A stretch of DNA of 64,000 nt from Oreocharis arfaki. Its lineage: Eukaryota; Chordata; Aves; Passeriformes; Paramythiidae. Positions 34,802-48,000 of this stretch are shown here, in pieces. Position 1 is the first letter of the stretch. Each line of letters opens with the position of its first letter. The notes under the pieces are model-generated. The model made no database searches. It worked only from the letters and a program-made list of their open reading frames with translations, and was not told the origin of the DNA. Both the position numbers and the translations under genes were made by a program. The DNA is taken from assembly GCA_013398015.1 (NCBI GenBank), contig VZRR01011487.1:62001-126000 (forward strand), given 5' to 3'.

Positions 34802-37800
34802 AATACTGCTCTGACTGTTCTCTAGGCTCTCACATTTAATTGCAGTGATTTCAACCACATCAGGATAATCAATCATTGCTTTAAAAATGTAATTAACTCC
34901 TACAAGAAACTATTCATGAAGGGAATTAAGAAATTTACTGTCTGAGGCTAAATCTGGGGTTACTTATAGATTTTTTTTTTCTACTTACAGAGCTTTTCTA
35001 GTATTAGCACATTATCTTCTAGCTCTGCAAGCATTGCTCAGGTTATCTGACTGCTGAGGATGGGGACAACATCCTTAGAAGGAAACAGAGGACAGAAGGA
35101 CATTTTTGTGGAGTTTTTTTGTCTTTTTTAGGGTTGAGTGGGGTTTTCCTGTGGGAGACAGAGGAATGTGAAGGCAAATTGTCTTTCTGCTCTGAAGCAT
35201 TCAAGTACTTTTCCAGCATATATTCTGCAAAGATCCTCTAAAAAGAAAAGAGGATAAATTTAACACAGTAATGAAGCTGCTCATGGAGAGGCAAATTTTA
35301 TCTTCCACAGACACCCCCAAAAGTCCTGACTGACAAAGCCTTAGACTGTGTCGTGTAGGTGATGCAGGGCAGCTTGCAGTCAGAAAAGTGGGAATTGTTT
35401 CCCATCCATGGAGATGAAGCACCAAGCCAGATAGTATCTAGCTGCAACAAATATCATATTTTCACCTGTGGATGGACCACAAACTTAACTCTTTGTCAAA
35501 TTCAAAATACACAGATTCTAAAACCCAACTTAGAGACTCAGTTAAATTTTTTTTCAGAAAAGTCATAAAGACATAAACCATCACAAGAAGTTCTTCTCCA
35601 CCAGACAACATCCTAGTCAGCTTTCATTATGCTCTGACGTACAATTTAAATGGGAATTAAAAGACAAATATTCACCAGTTATTTGATTTTATTGAAGAGG
35701 CCTTGAAAATACCCTTGATGCACACTTTGAACGAGACTGTTGCTTTGCAGTTGCCTGAACTGTGGCATTTACCATACAAATAACAATAAAAGCAAGGGAG
35801 AGAACCAGCAAAGGGACAGCAAATAAACATTACTGCTGTTCAGCTTTCTCTGAACCAGAGACAGACGAGGCATTAAAGAAAAGAAAATTCAAAATAACTT
35901 TGCCCTAAAGAGTTTCTGTCAAAGCAGCAGCTCATTGAGGGCTTTTCTTGCTCTCATTTGCAGGCACAGCCTGTCATGATGTTGACCCCAGTGGTGATGA
36001 TGCCCATGAGATGTTTCAGGCAAAGAGCAGCTTCTCCCCAAAAGAGGGATGAAAAAATCTCCCAACAGGGAGAGGATCAGTACCTACTTCTCCAGAACAA
36101 CTCATCTTACCAATTTCCCTGTTAGTTCCTGAACAGCCCCGTAGACACACAGAGGTTTTAACAGATGGAACAACCAGCTGGAAGCTGGATACTACTTTCC
36201 CTGTAGCTGGACACACACAGAGCTCTATTAAATTTTAAATTTTAATCAGAGAATGTCAAGTTCAAAATTACACTGAAGCCTCTGATTCTAAGGTTTGGGG
36301 AATTAAATATATTATCAGTCATAAATGCCCTTTATTTGAGGGAGAGGGAGTGTGACTCCTGGTTTACAAAGCAGGCACATAGGCAAGTCTTTTCCCCTCT
36401 ACCCTCATAAAACATAGGAATTTCATGTGAAATACTTGAAGTAGGGTATCACACTGCCAGGCCAACTCATTGATTGTCAAAAATAAATTAATAAAAAATA
36501 AATAGGTAAAAAAACTGCCATACCTGAAGCTTTTATATGCAAAACCTTAACAATATCAAGTGTAACTCAAACCAGCGTTTCTGCTGCTCACAAGTCTTTC
36601 CTGTAAATGCTCATGAGCTCTCAAGTAATAATATGATATAACATCTCATAAAATAATGTCTCATAGGATCTAATATAGTAAGACCAGAGAAATACTCTAC
36701 TCAGAGCCCCATCAGACCACCACCACCTCTCCTGTTCTTATAAGCCAATTATTGTGACATAACTACAGCTCCCCAGCCACACCTGGCATAAGGGCAGGGG
36801 GCAGATCCTGAGCTCAACCCATTGTGTCCTGGGGCTGCAGCACTGCGGGGCTGCAGTGAGTGATGGGCCGATGGAGGTGAGACCAACACCTCTCCTGATG
36901 TACTCACACAGCATTCCCACACTTTGGGAAGATGAGGATGGAGACTTCAAACCTGCTGTGCCCCTCTGGTCACAAGGGCTCCAGGAGTTTATAGCTTGTT
37001 TTATAGGTATCATCAGCCACCACTGCCCTAGGTAGGATTTCTTCATCCATTTTTACTATGTATGATAATAGGGTTTTAAGAATTCATTCTCAGACAATAA
37101 TTTTAATATTTGTGAAAAACTATGGGACTGTCTGAACATATAAGCAGAGCAGGATATTAAAATTGTAATAACCCTCACTTCAGAAACTGCCAATTTTTGA
37201 AACACCCAGGAAAGGAAAGTGCCTTCTCAGGGGCATGGAGGTCTGCAGTAAAGCTTCTGTAGCTGGCTTCAGCTCTGCTGGGAGAAGCTGCCCACCCAGG
37301 AGATGTACTCAGCATTATGGAGTTCAGAGGTGCAGGACACAAAGTCCTCAAACATTTGCTTCTATTACAGAGATTCTTTCCACATAGCAATGCTGAGATC
37401 CAACCGGATCATGACAGCTCCGACTCCACTTGAAAATCTAGGATTTTTTATCTTTTATCCTTTTTTTCCCCTTAAGAGTGAAATCTGTAAAACAGAAGAG
37501 ATCAGACTCAGACTTGCAGAATACAGTCACTTCGGCTGCAATCTTTACTTCTTTCCTGCCATAACTAGAGAGGGACCCAAGATGAGGAGCTTTCACTTAA
37601 ACTATTATTCCTTGCACTTCAGCAGAGGGGCATTCACCCTCCTAGAACCAGCCTGCTGCAGGCAGAACCCAAGCCATGGAGCACCACCACACACAGGCAT
37701 CAAAGCAAGGGGCTGGAGGGAAAAGGGAATATCTGTATCAGCTGTCCATGTACAGATCCAGCATTTTTAACACAGGAAGAAACAAAGGGGAAAGAATCTT

Positions 37801-38224
37801 TAGCATTATTAAACACAACTTGCCACCTCCCACAGAAGGCTGAACTTCAGTGCCTGCTGTGATGCAGAGCAGGTACAGCCCCAGGCCCCTGATCTTGGCT
37901 CAGGACTAATCTGAGATAAGGATTAACCCAAAGGAGTAATTAGAGTCCACAATCCCTTGACTGCTACCAGGGCACAATCTGAGTGACCAGAGGACTGGAT
38001 CAATAGCAAAGTCTACACATTTTTTTGAGAAGATACCCCGAGTCAGGTAAGTCACAAATTTTGCCACACTTGATGCAAATAAAGAGAAACACTTTTGGAT
38101 TTCCATTTCTGAGCTCAAATAGCCCTGACAACCTAAGAAAATGATAAAAAAGTGGAAAGTGTGTCTATTGCTGACAGTCATCACCTCAGACTCTAAGCAA
38201 ACTTTTCCAAGAGGTTCCAGCTAT

Positions 38225-38508
38225 TCAAAGGGGACAGGGGCCTGGAGTGACACGACGAGAGGGAATGGCTTCAAACTGATAAAGGGAGGGTTATACTAAA
38301 TGTTAGGAAGAAATTCTTCCCTGTGAGGGTGGTGAGCCCTGGCACAGGTTGCCCAGAGAAGCTATGTCTGCCCCATCCCTGGAAGTGTTCAAGAACAGCT
38401 TGGATGTGGCCTGGAGAAATCTGGTCTTGTGGACCCATGGCAGGGAGGTTTGAATGAGATGATTTTTAAGGTCCCTCCCAACTCAGACCATTCTATGGTT
38501 CCATGATT
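38225..38508 (+). mobile_element. CR1 LINE 3' end, about 280 bp
   Basis: In plus orientation it has GAATGGCTTCAAACTGA, TTAGGAAGAAATTCTTCCCTG, GAGGGTGGTGAGCCCTGG, CACAGGTTGCCCAGAGAAGC, CCCATCCCTGGAAGTGTTCAA and AAGGTCCCTCCCAAC, then two or three 8-bp tail units (ATTCTATG, GTTCCATG, ATT). It is one of the best-preserved copies in the window. It has no coding capacity; the left boundary is approximate. Confidence 0.94.
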
Positions 38509-41500
38509 AGGCATGTAAGAAAAAATGCTGTGGTCATTACACAAACAGGCAGAGCTTCTATGAACAAAAAAAATTGTCCCTCTCTACATAAGGTACTATC
38601 TGCTAGAGAGGATTAGAAAACCGTGTGGAGACAGAATAAACTGCTCCGAATCCCCCTCTGAGCCCTGACACAGCCCTATCATACCCTGCCAAGGCCTTTG
38701 AGCCTGTTTTCTTCAGGATTTGACAAAAGGACAACAGAGATGTGTCCAACAAACCACGTGCTCTGGTAATAAACTAATCAGCCATGAAACAATCAAGGGA
38801 TATTTTGTACAACACAAATGAGGTTGTGGTTTTATTACACAGATAAACAGATTGAGATAGGATCCACCTCAATACTTATTTATAGTTTTGTCATAAAAGT
38901 TAGCAATGAATACTGTTCTGAATTTACATGGTCTGTCTTCCAGTTTATCAGTGAAGGGCAGGATGAAATTTTTAATTACTCGTATATTACATTTATTGCT
39001 GATAAAACAGATTTATTCTTTTTTTATTTTCTCAAGGCACTTAGTGAAGGCTTTGATGATTGAGAGCACTGTTTTTAACAAAACTTCTCATTTTTCTTCA
39101 AAATACACATTTCTCATATCTCAAAAATCTTATTTAAAAAAACCCAACAAACCAAACAAACCAAAAACAAATGGAGGAAGGAGCAACGAGGTTAAGCTGT
39201 CGACTCTCCCTATCCTCCACACCATTTAACAAGAAGACAGACAGACTTGGGTCACTTCACCTTTTGGCAGCTCATTTCTTCTGCCTGTTCTGTCAGCAAT
39301 AGTCCTCCCTCCAGCACTCCAGCCTAGGGGAGGACAAGGTTTATTTAAGCACAGCACATGTGCCAGTCTGCCTTCCTATTCATCACACTCTGGCATGAAG
39401 TCTCCTGATAGTTTTTTGTTCATTTGTCCATAGACTCAAAAAACCCATGGAAATCCTGAAAGGGAGCTTGGGAAAGGTTAATTGGTTTTGTTGACCATCT
39501 GTTTGTGCTGTGAATAAATGCTGAAAATAATGTGTAACAAATAGCATCTACAAGGATTAAATAAATCAGTTCTGTGGATTAGAAATAACCTATGGACTTT
39601 GTTAATGGAGTAGGAATCTGTGTAACAAAATCAGCACTACTGAGCTGTGGAGAGTGTGACCTTTAGGGGATGGAGAAACGTGGACTCCCCAGAAGCCTGA
39701 GGTGAAATGTGAAAATATAACTATTTGATGGCCCAGTAAAACTTGAGCAAACATCTGGAGGAGAACACATGGAGGACAGTGACTAATCCCACCTGATTCC
39801 AAAAAGTAGCAACAAGCCTACAATCTCTTCTATTTTTTATTTTCTCTTTGTCCCACCCCATATTGAAGCAGTTCTTTTAGGAACTTTTGTACCCATAAAG
39901 TTAACTTTTTTAGGTTTTAATGCTCTTTCCCATGCTTTTCTTCTCCTTTCCTTTTAGTTCTAGAAGAGTTCAATGGACATCACTGAACGTGGTCCATCCC
40001 ACTGCAGACCATGATCCTTGGGAGCCAGGATCACCCAGGTGTTTCTTGAAACAAACACAATGGATTGTCAAATCAGAGTTATTTGAATTACTGGACAACA
40101 GAAACTTTTCAGAAGTGTCTAAATAACTCAAACAGGTACATGCCTCCTTTCAAACACAACAAAATATTTAGGAGCAATCATGAAGCCCTTTGATGGATTG
40201 TGGTTGTCTTTATCTGTAGATACAAAACTAAACAATCTATAATGTAGCTAAACCTCATATCTTAAATCCACTGAAAATTATATAGCTCAGTGCCAGAAAA
40301 GAGGAATACTTGATAAACAGGTCAAGTTGCAAACGAACATTGCAGCATTCTCCAAATTGTGGAGAACAAAGATGTCTCTGATTGAAAGGCCATTTTTAAC
40401 CATCTCTGAGATGCCTTACCTGTTTAAGCCAATTTTGCATCATCAATACATTATGTCATCTGTATAGAACCACTGGAAAGTGTCCCGAACCAGGAAAGCC
40501 ACAGAAAAGCCAGCAGCAGAAATTATTGTAACTTTCTCTCCTAAAATTCCCAAGCTGTTGGTGGCAGAAATAAGTCCTCACTGCTTTGTACATAGACCTT
40601 CTTGCCTTGAGCAGCATCAACCCTTCTATCCCTAGAGTATCCTGCAGGTGTTATTTTAACAATACAACAAAACCATGCTTTGATTCTTGTTTGATTAGCA
40701 GAATAGGGACATGCACCACCAGCCCTTTAGACCTGCAGGCATGAGAATGTCTCAAGAATAGACCTTAAAGAAAATCCTCTGCAGCAAGAAGATCAGTTTA
40801 AATTTTGCCTCTAAAGCCCGTTGAAGCCAAGACAAATTTCACACCAACATGACTGGAAAGAAGGTCCAGACTCCAGTAGCTGTGCTCCACGTTAGCCTTC
40901 TTCTGTACTAGTGAGTGCCACAAAAATCTCTTAGTAATAGAAGTATTAAAAATCCCTTCTATTCTAACCACACAATGAGGCATAGACAGCCAAAATCAGC
41001 CTCACTGCACATGACACAAACATAACAAGAAGAAAATTAAGTGAAGTGGAATCTTTCTTCAGAGAACAGCTCCTCTTATCTTGAGCTTCCTTGGGATTTA
41101 GAGTTGGTATGAATGGCTGCAGCCTTAGCGTTAAAATTTATTCACATAGGAGAAATCTTACAAAATTAAGAGGAGAAAATAATTCAAATATGTTAGAATA
41201 ATCTCAAAGAAAACCAACAAGCAAAATTCCTATGGGGAAAAAGGAGAAATTTTATACCAGCAGGATTCATATTAGAGAGCTTTCAAGCCTATTATTTTAG
41301 AGGAACTCCCATTGCTAATGCAGATAGAGAATAAAACTCAGCAGAGATGGATATTCTGCCAGAGCCACAGATGAGTTACAATAGGTCTTAAAATACGCCC
41401 TCTTTCCTTGGAATAGACTGTTCCTGCACCTCAGACCTCTCTGAGACACAGCTCTGGGGTAGGGAGCTGGAGAGTCGTGAATGCTCTCCTCTGAATTTCG

Positions 41501-44500
41501 TTTCCAAAATCATAAATATCATTCAAAAGGAATAATAGTTTTTACATAAATTAGGTAGAATGAGCCATAAAAATATAAGTTCATCAGAAGACTTGGGCAA
41601 GATCAAGTACAGGGGGAACTCAGTGTAATATCTTGCTCAAAAACCACACATAGTAGTGTAGGAGAAAGTGTAGGACCTGAGTGTCCTTGAGACAGAAAAG
41701 GTGAATGGTAACAAGGAGGAATGGGCCATCTATTCCAAATAAAAGAAATGCTGAATTTTGGACCTTTCCCAATCTTTCTATGGGATTAAAAAATCTAGTC
41801 TGAAAAATGTCTTAATAAGGGGCCTGGATTATGCCTTCAGAATGCATGTGTGGATAGTAAGAGTAAAAACAACAAAAAAAAAAGTTCTGTGGACAGTGGT
41901 CCAGAATGGGCCAAACTTGGTATGATGTGATTGTACAAATTTTGGTAGGGCAACAAGGCACTGTGGGATGTGTTTCCTCACCAGGAAGGGTAGAAGAGCA
42001 TTTGAAACACAGCATCCATACAGGAACCAGGTGAGACAGCCTGGTACATTGTCAGAGCCTTGATTCAGTTCAGTAGGTTTAGCTTTAAAAAAGTGTTTAG
42101 CTTGACATTTTCATGGAAAATTCCCAACCAGTCCTTGAAAACACTAACATGAAAAGATGAATTTAATAAAAGCACTTTACAAGTTCAAGTGACAAGCTTA
42201 GATCTCCCATACAACTGTATCAAGAGGCATTAGCTAGATATGTCCAAACACACAGTGAACATGTTCTGAAAACAGACAATGATTGATGATTAATGATCGG
42301 TTTATTAGATGTGACAGTAGCTAATGTAGTGTCTCTCACACACGCACTGCTCAAAACAGAATTCCACTGTAAACATGAGGGAAAATAACTTCACATTGCC
42401 TGGTTTCATGGCTTTGCCCTTGAGAGCATTCCACCTGCAGGGCACCTCTCCAGCTTTACAGGACCCACCAGGGACCAACAGCCCATGGGAAATATTTAAT
42501 CTACCAGCCTGCTTCCATCATTTTTCCCATGGAATTGCCTACCCAGAGCCCAAGGGCAGCCCTTCTGACAAACAGCCCCCATGGGCTCAAGGGCACTCTG
42601 TTCACAGCTGAGAGCCCTTATTTCCCACAAGCACCACGATGAACCTCCCGCTTGTTTCTGGGGGCTCGTGATTAAGCAAACCCCCATGTCACCAGCTCCA
42701 GAGTAACCTCGCATGAGCACACAACCTTCAGCAAACCCAGAGATCAGTCACATCCTGCTCGTGCACAGAAACCTATACTCCAATGTGTCGGAAAGTTGAG
42801 ATTTACTTATTCCTTGTACCAGAATTATTGATCCCGGGAGTAGCTGTAATCTTTGGAAACAATATTTCTCAATAGCACCCAGCAAAGAGAGTGAATAGGA
42901 TCTCAAAGTACCAGAAGTACTGAGAAATCCAGTTTGAATGTGGAGTCTATTTTTAAGTGTCTATAGAAATGCATTAACTTTAAAACTAACAACATCATTT
43001 TTTCCTGGCCTTCTCAATGAATCAGTGGAAGTTTTGTCTCTGGAAGCAGAGCTTAGCCCTGACTTCTGGTGTTTCAAGAGTCTCCTCGAACCACCTACCT
43101 GGAGACCAGTTGTACATTTTTAACACACTATAATAATAGTAGACGTATTTTAAACCCAGGAAGTTAAATTACACAATTCCATGATATATGCTGGGAAAAC
43201 CTCTAGTTGTGCATGATGCTCCACAGAGCCTGCTAAAAACACTGTCAGTGCAGATCCATGTTCAAGCAACAATAAGAAGATGAAAAAAGCCACATAACCA
43301 AAAGCAATGTGATTTTTCTTAGGAGTGAGTTGAAAGAAAATAAACTCTGATAGAAAACACTGAAGCTTAGATCTCTTTAAAATGATTCCCAGGGACTTAA
43401 TATTTATTTATGTTAAGAATAGAACAACTTAGAAGAAATATTGTGTTTGAATCAATAGGTTGCAGCTTCCAAACCAAGATCGTGTCTGGTTATTCCATTT
43501 CAGATAAACTGCTGGTGTGAATTATGAGAGGGGTCTAATCTATTGCTCTTATCTGGAGAACTTAATTGTTGCAGGCTAACTGAGCTAATGTTTGATGGGA
43601 CCTCTCAAATCAGCACATCTGCCTCGATTCTGCACTTCAGTTAGCTCATTAACAGCCATCCCATCAGCTGCTCTCTCCCTGCTTCTGGTGTTGCAGAATA
43701 ATCCATGCCAGAACCCCTAAATTAGTCAGGGGTCTCTTAATGTAAAGATAAACTGCCAGCCTTAATATTTACACCAGATAATACCGCAAAACCTCCAAAG
43801 ATCCCCATTTTCACACATTTCCTGTCAGATTTAATCTTATTTGTGCACTAGCTTAAACCTCTCTGCCCTCATTTTATTGGGTTTGCTGATATTTAAGGAT
43901 GTGATGCAAGAAGCCTCAAGGCACATGGACAACTCTTTAAAACCCGTTTTTGATCTGGTGTGTTTAATCAGCACCACACTTGTATTTATCCAAACCAGAA
44001 TGAATAGCATTACCTGCCACAAACTCGCTGTCAATCACCTACTCCACCTGCTTACCTACTTCTGCAGCCTCCTTGGCATACCCAGATTACCCTGAGCTGT
44101 GGATATGGGTTAGCATCACTCAACCTCATCCTCCACTGATGATACAAATCTGAGATAACTGCATCCACGCAGGAACAGACCAAGTTTCCCTATTCCCCTG
44201 TATGCCACTGAAAGTCAAAGGTCCTCTTTCCATTTATGCCTTTTAATTATTCTTTTCCCCTGTCCTTTATCCTTTGGTAACATGGCCATTCAACCAGAAA
44301 ATTGCATAGAAATTATCCACAAGGTTTGAATTAACAAACTGATGTTCATGGGGTTCAAACATGGGGTCCCAATGTCAGACACTGCAGCAAAAGGAAAAAA
44401 AACCCTTCTTCTGGAGCATGGAAATTGCCAGCCCAGCCCTTCGCAGGAAGTTATTCCAAAAGTTTTCTTAAGATATTAATTTTTTCCATCTTTGTAATTA

Positions 44501-45069
44501 CACAGCTCCTCTGCATTTCACCTACACTTTATCGAAGTTAAATAAAGATGTGTTTTGCATCTGGTGCCTATATACAGAACTATTTCCCTGTCACTATCAC
44601 GTCATCTGAGTTATTTCAAAACGGAGCTTATACCGCTAAGCCATTCCCTGGTGGCTCTACATGTACAAACCCAGCCTTTCTTCCCTGCCAAACCCTAACA
44701 AAATAAGTTTCGAGCACAAATGGAACTTACTGGGTTCCTCATATTCATGAACTGAGGAATGTCTGACAGATTCCAGTATTCAAATCCACCCAGTAAAATC
44801 TCCTTTTTACAAACTCTGAAGGACAATACCTTTTTGAAATCCCTTTCACAGAAACTCTTGAGTTTTAGCCTGTTTGTATTGTAGTCTTTGGAGCAGACAA
44901 CGCATGAGCAGGCTAACATTTTATTTAACAAAATAAAACCTGATTCAGTCAGAATACCTGTCCACTTTGAATCCTCACTGTTACAGACATGAACTGCAAT
45001 CTTGCCACTTGTGTATGGCATCAGGTTCATTATTTTTCTTTAGAATCCACTTTATAAAATTATTTAAAT
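38509..45069. other. Long unique AT-rich non-coding sequence
   Basis: No gene or recognised mobile element is visible. An AAACC/CAAA low-complexity tract lies at about 39134-39171 and an A run at about 41867-41882. The stretch at 43540-43720 carries TTAATTG, CATTAAC and CAGCTG words and reads like a possible conserved element. This is unproven. Confidence 0.5.
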
Positions 45070-45091
45070 AATTAATAATTAATTATTAATT
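45070..45091. repeat. Perfect 22-bp AT-only palindrome
   Basis: AATTAATAATT at 45070-45080 is followed directly by its exact reverse complement at 45081-45091, with no spacer. It lies in a longer AT-rich run. It overlaps TAATTA-type homeodomain words, but chance is plausible in such AT-rich sequence. Confidence 0.95.
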
Positions 45092-48000
45092 CCCCCTTTA
45101 ATTCTTCTAAGCCCAGGGAACAGCACTTGGGGTGGTAGCATTGGCTGTGAGCCCACTGCAGTTTGGTTTCTTCATTCCCTGTAATTTTTCTTCACTCCTT
45201 TGCATTAGATGAAGTCTCTTTGTACCTCACCTTGTTCCCCAACACGATGTTCCTTTGGTCAGATGCTGCAAACCACCTGCCTTTGGAAACCTGTGAAAAA
45301 TCACTTCTCAAGAGTTTTTCAAATTTTTGAAAGACACTTGAGATCAAATGCAAGTTTAAACCCCCAGGAACACTTCCTAAGCGGTGCCACACCTCAGAGA
45401 GGAGAGGCTGCAAAACCCATTTAAATTTTTATCAAGTCCAGACATAACAAGAGGCTGAAAGAGCCCAGGAGAAGCCAGGGCAGGTTTGTACCCACAGGGA
45501 CTCTGCCACTCTGTGACACCAAAATGCAGAACCCAAATCTAAGTTTGTCAAAGAAAAGCTTTTTTTCTGGAGAAGAGAACACGGCCCAGGGGAGGAGAAT
45601 GAGAATGGCACTGCAGGGAGCTCAGCAGGTCCAAATCTCGGGTTATGCAGTCTGGAGATAACACTGGGCCCCTATTCATAAACATGGGGTGCTCACAGGG
45701 AGATTAAAACCAGCTGCTTCCAATTTTCAGATTTCCCTAAAATTTCTATCCAAAGGTCCAGGCTACACTCTGCCTCCTGAAAAGGTTTTTCAGGAGTGGC
45801 ATTCACAAGATGGAATCAAGTAATCTTTTGGTCACAGTATTTACTTTGGAATCTCAGGTTTAAAATATTTCTTTTAAAGAAACTTCAATCTGTGTAAAAC
45901 AAAGATTTAAATATTCTGCCTACAGATCCCATTGTGCAACAAAAAACACATTTATCTTGCATAATGAAGTGTATATTTTAAAAAAACCCAAACTAATTCT
46001 ATTTCCCACTGAGAAGAGATTTCATATATTCCTTCCACATATGTCAAAAAATGTGAAAGGACAGGGGTTTTTTTATCCAGTGTATTATTAAACATAATAG
46101 TCAGCCACCTCTAGAACCCATCATTGATTGAGATAAATGAAGCTATTTAAAAAAAAAAAGCCTAATGAACTCTCTTTGGTGCTTCTGAAACGCAGCAGTA
46201 AAGATAAATGAGAAACAATTTCTTGATATCCATTATTTTAAATTACAGATATCAGCCCTGCTGCTGTTCTCAAGGTTTATTGAATTTTCATAGAATATCA
46301 TCCACTTCTACATTCCACACATGTAATTGAAACCAGACCAATGCGTTTTTCTCCAGTGTCAAGTTCCAGGTGCAGAGAAGATCACCCCTGCCACACCTGG
46401 ACCACCCAGGAGGCCCCTGATCTCCCTAGCCATGGGACTCCCCAGCAGAATGTCAGGCAGGAGAGCCTCACCTCCGCTCTCCCTGCTTGTTTGCCAGTGC
46501 AAGAACCTGGCAATTCTCATTGCAGATTTAGTCGTGTAACAACCTTTCACCAGAGAATTAGTTTCTCTTTGGCACAGTGTTGGTTTAAGTAAACATTATT
46601 TCTAATGTTCTTGGATTATTGTGGTGGAGAGGAAGTCAAAATTAAAAAAAAAAATTTACAAGTTGTCGCCTTAAAATTATTCTACTGGCTTATAATTCAG
46701 ATTATTTTCTTTTGCTTCCTCTGCAGTTTACCTGGTGCTCTTTCTGCTCTTCTCAAAAGACTAAAAATACAAACAAAGCACAGGCTGGTCTCCTCAAACC
46801 TGGGCTCTAGACATCAAACCAAACCCCTCTTTCCAGCTGGGCAAGCTCTGCCCACAAAGGAGCACTTTGAGCACAATGTTCACTTTGAGCAAGTCTCTGT
46901 GATGGGCTCCCTGCTCACTACCCCCCCAAGACAGGCACTGCCACCCCACTCCCCCTGCCACTGCCCAGAGCTTCCACTCATGCACAGGAGTAAAAATCAA
47001 GTGTATAATTCACAACAGAGATTCTAATTCAATGCAGGCATAACCCAGAGTCATTCCAGGTCCCCTTTCCTTTGGAATCACTGACGACTGTGTTAATGAG
47101 CCAACAAGCTGCATGAGGGATGGGGGGCTCTGCCTTGACCCTGCAGAGGTCTGGTTTGAGGACAATGGAATGAAATCCTTACATAGTGACTTCCCTGCTT
47201 CTCCCCTGGAAGGACAACTCACAGCCCTTCCTGCTGCAGCCCTCAGACTAAAAGCATCCTTGTTTTCCCTGCTCTGTATTGTAGACACAGAGCAACACTT
47301 GCAAATATCTCAGCAACTGGGAGAAGTTAACAACACAGCAGGAGGATGCTGTTGGATTTGTCTCTTACACTTTTTATTATTTATTTTATTATACTGGGAT
47401 GGGGGTAGCAGAGCTGCTACTGGGTAATTTAAATTTAATCATTTATTTTGACACTATTAACTAGAATGCCAAAAATACCTGCAACTGAGAAGCAGCACTT
47501 TATTCTGCACTGCCATAAATCTACATTACAAAAATACTCCTCTTTAGTCTACTTTGATTTATCTTTGAGTGAGAGCTATCCAGAATTGCATAACGAAACA
47601 CAGTACTGCTTATGTTTAATATGGCATTTTATCTATAAACTGGAAAAGGATCTAAACCTCACTATTATAAACTCTAAAAACACTGGATTTTTAACTATAT
47701 AGCATTTTTAAAGAACTTGAGAAATAAGAACTTGATCAAGGCAGAGCTACATTTCTACCATAAGGAATCTTCTGGATCTAAAAAGCTTTTTACATGGTAG
47801 AAAATCAAACGTTCTCCTATTAAATGCAACATGTTCCTTAATATTGTCCAGAATTTTGCTAGGGCTGTCTGAAATCCTCAAGGTGATAGGTGCAATAGTC
47901 TTATTTCTTTTTCTTATTTTAATACTTGCACACTCAGCCATGTATCTGCTTCCTCTTGCATAACCTTCCCAATGCTCATCTCATTTTGAAAGTTAAACCC

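Larger units (their letters stand above)
29041..38224. other. Long unique non-coding sequence
   Basis: No gene, RNA gene or recognised mobile element is seen in these 9 kb apart from small repeats listed separately. An AAAT simple run lies at about 33850-33865 and A-rich sequence at about 36480-36510. The longest open frame, 155 codons at 37303-37770 on the plus strand, starts with ATG but shows no domain or sequence I recognise, and I treat it as chance. Confidence 0.5.

Noticed and set aside
37303..37770. 155-codon ATG-initiated frame on the plus strand
   Set aside because: No domain, no homologue recognised, length expected by chance.
44695..45030. 111-codon minus-strand frame rich in Cys
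   Set aside because: The cysteine spacing fits no zinc-finger or toxin pattern I know. Taken as chance.
46921..46965. C-rich runs suggesting a minus-strand G-quadruplex
   Set aside because: One loop would need to be 16 bases, outside the usual rule.
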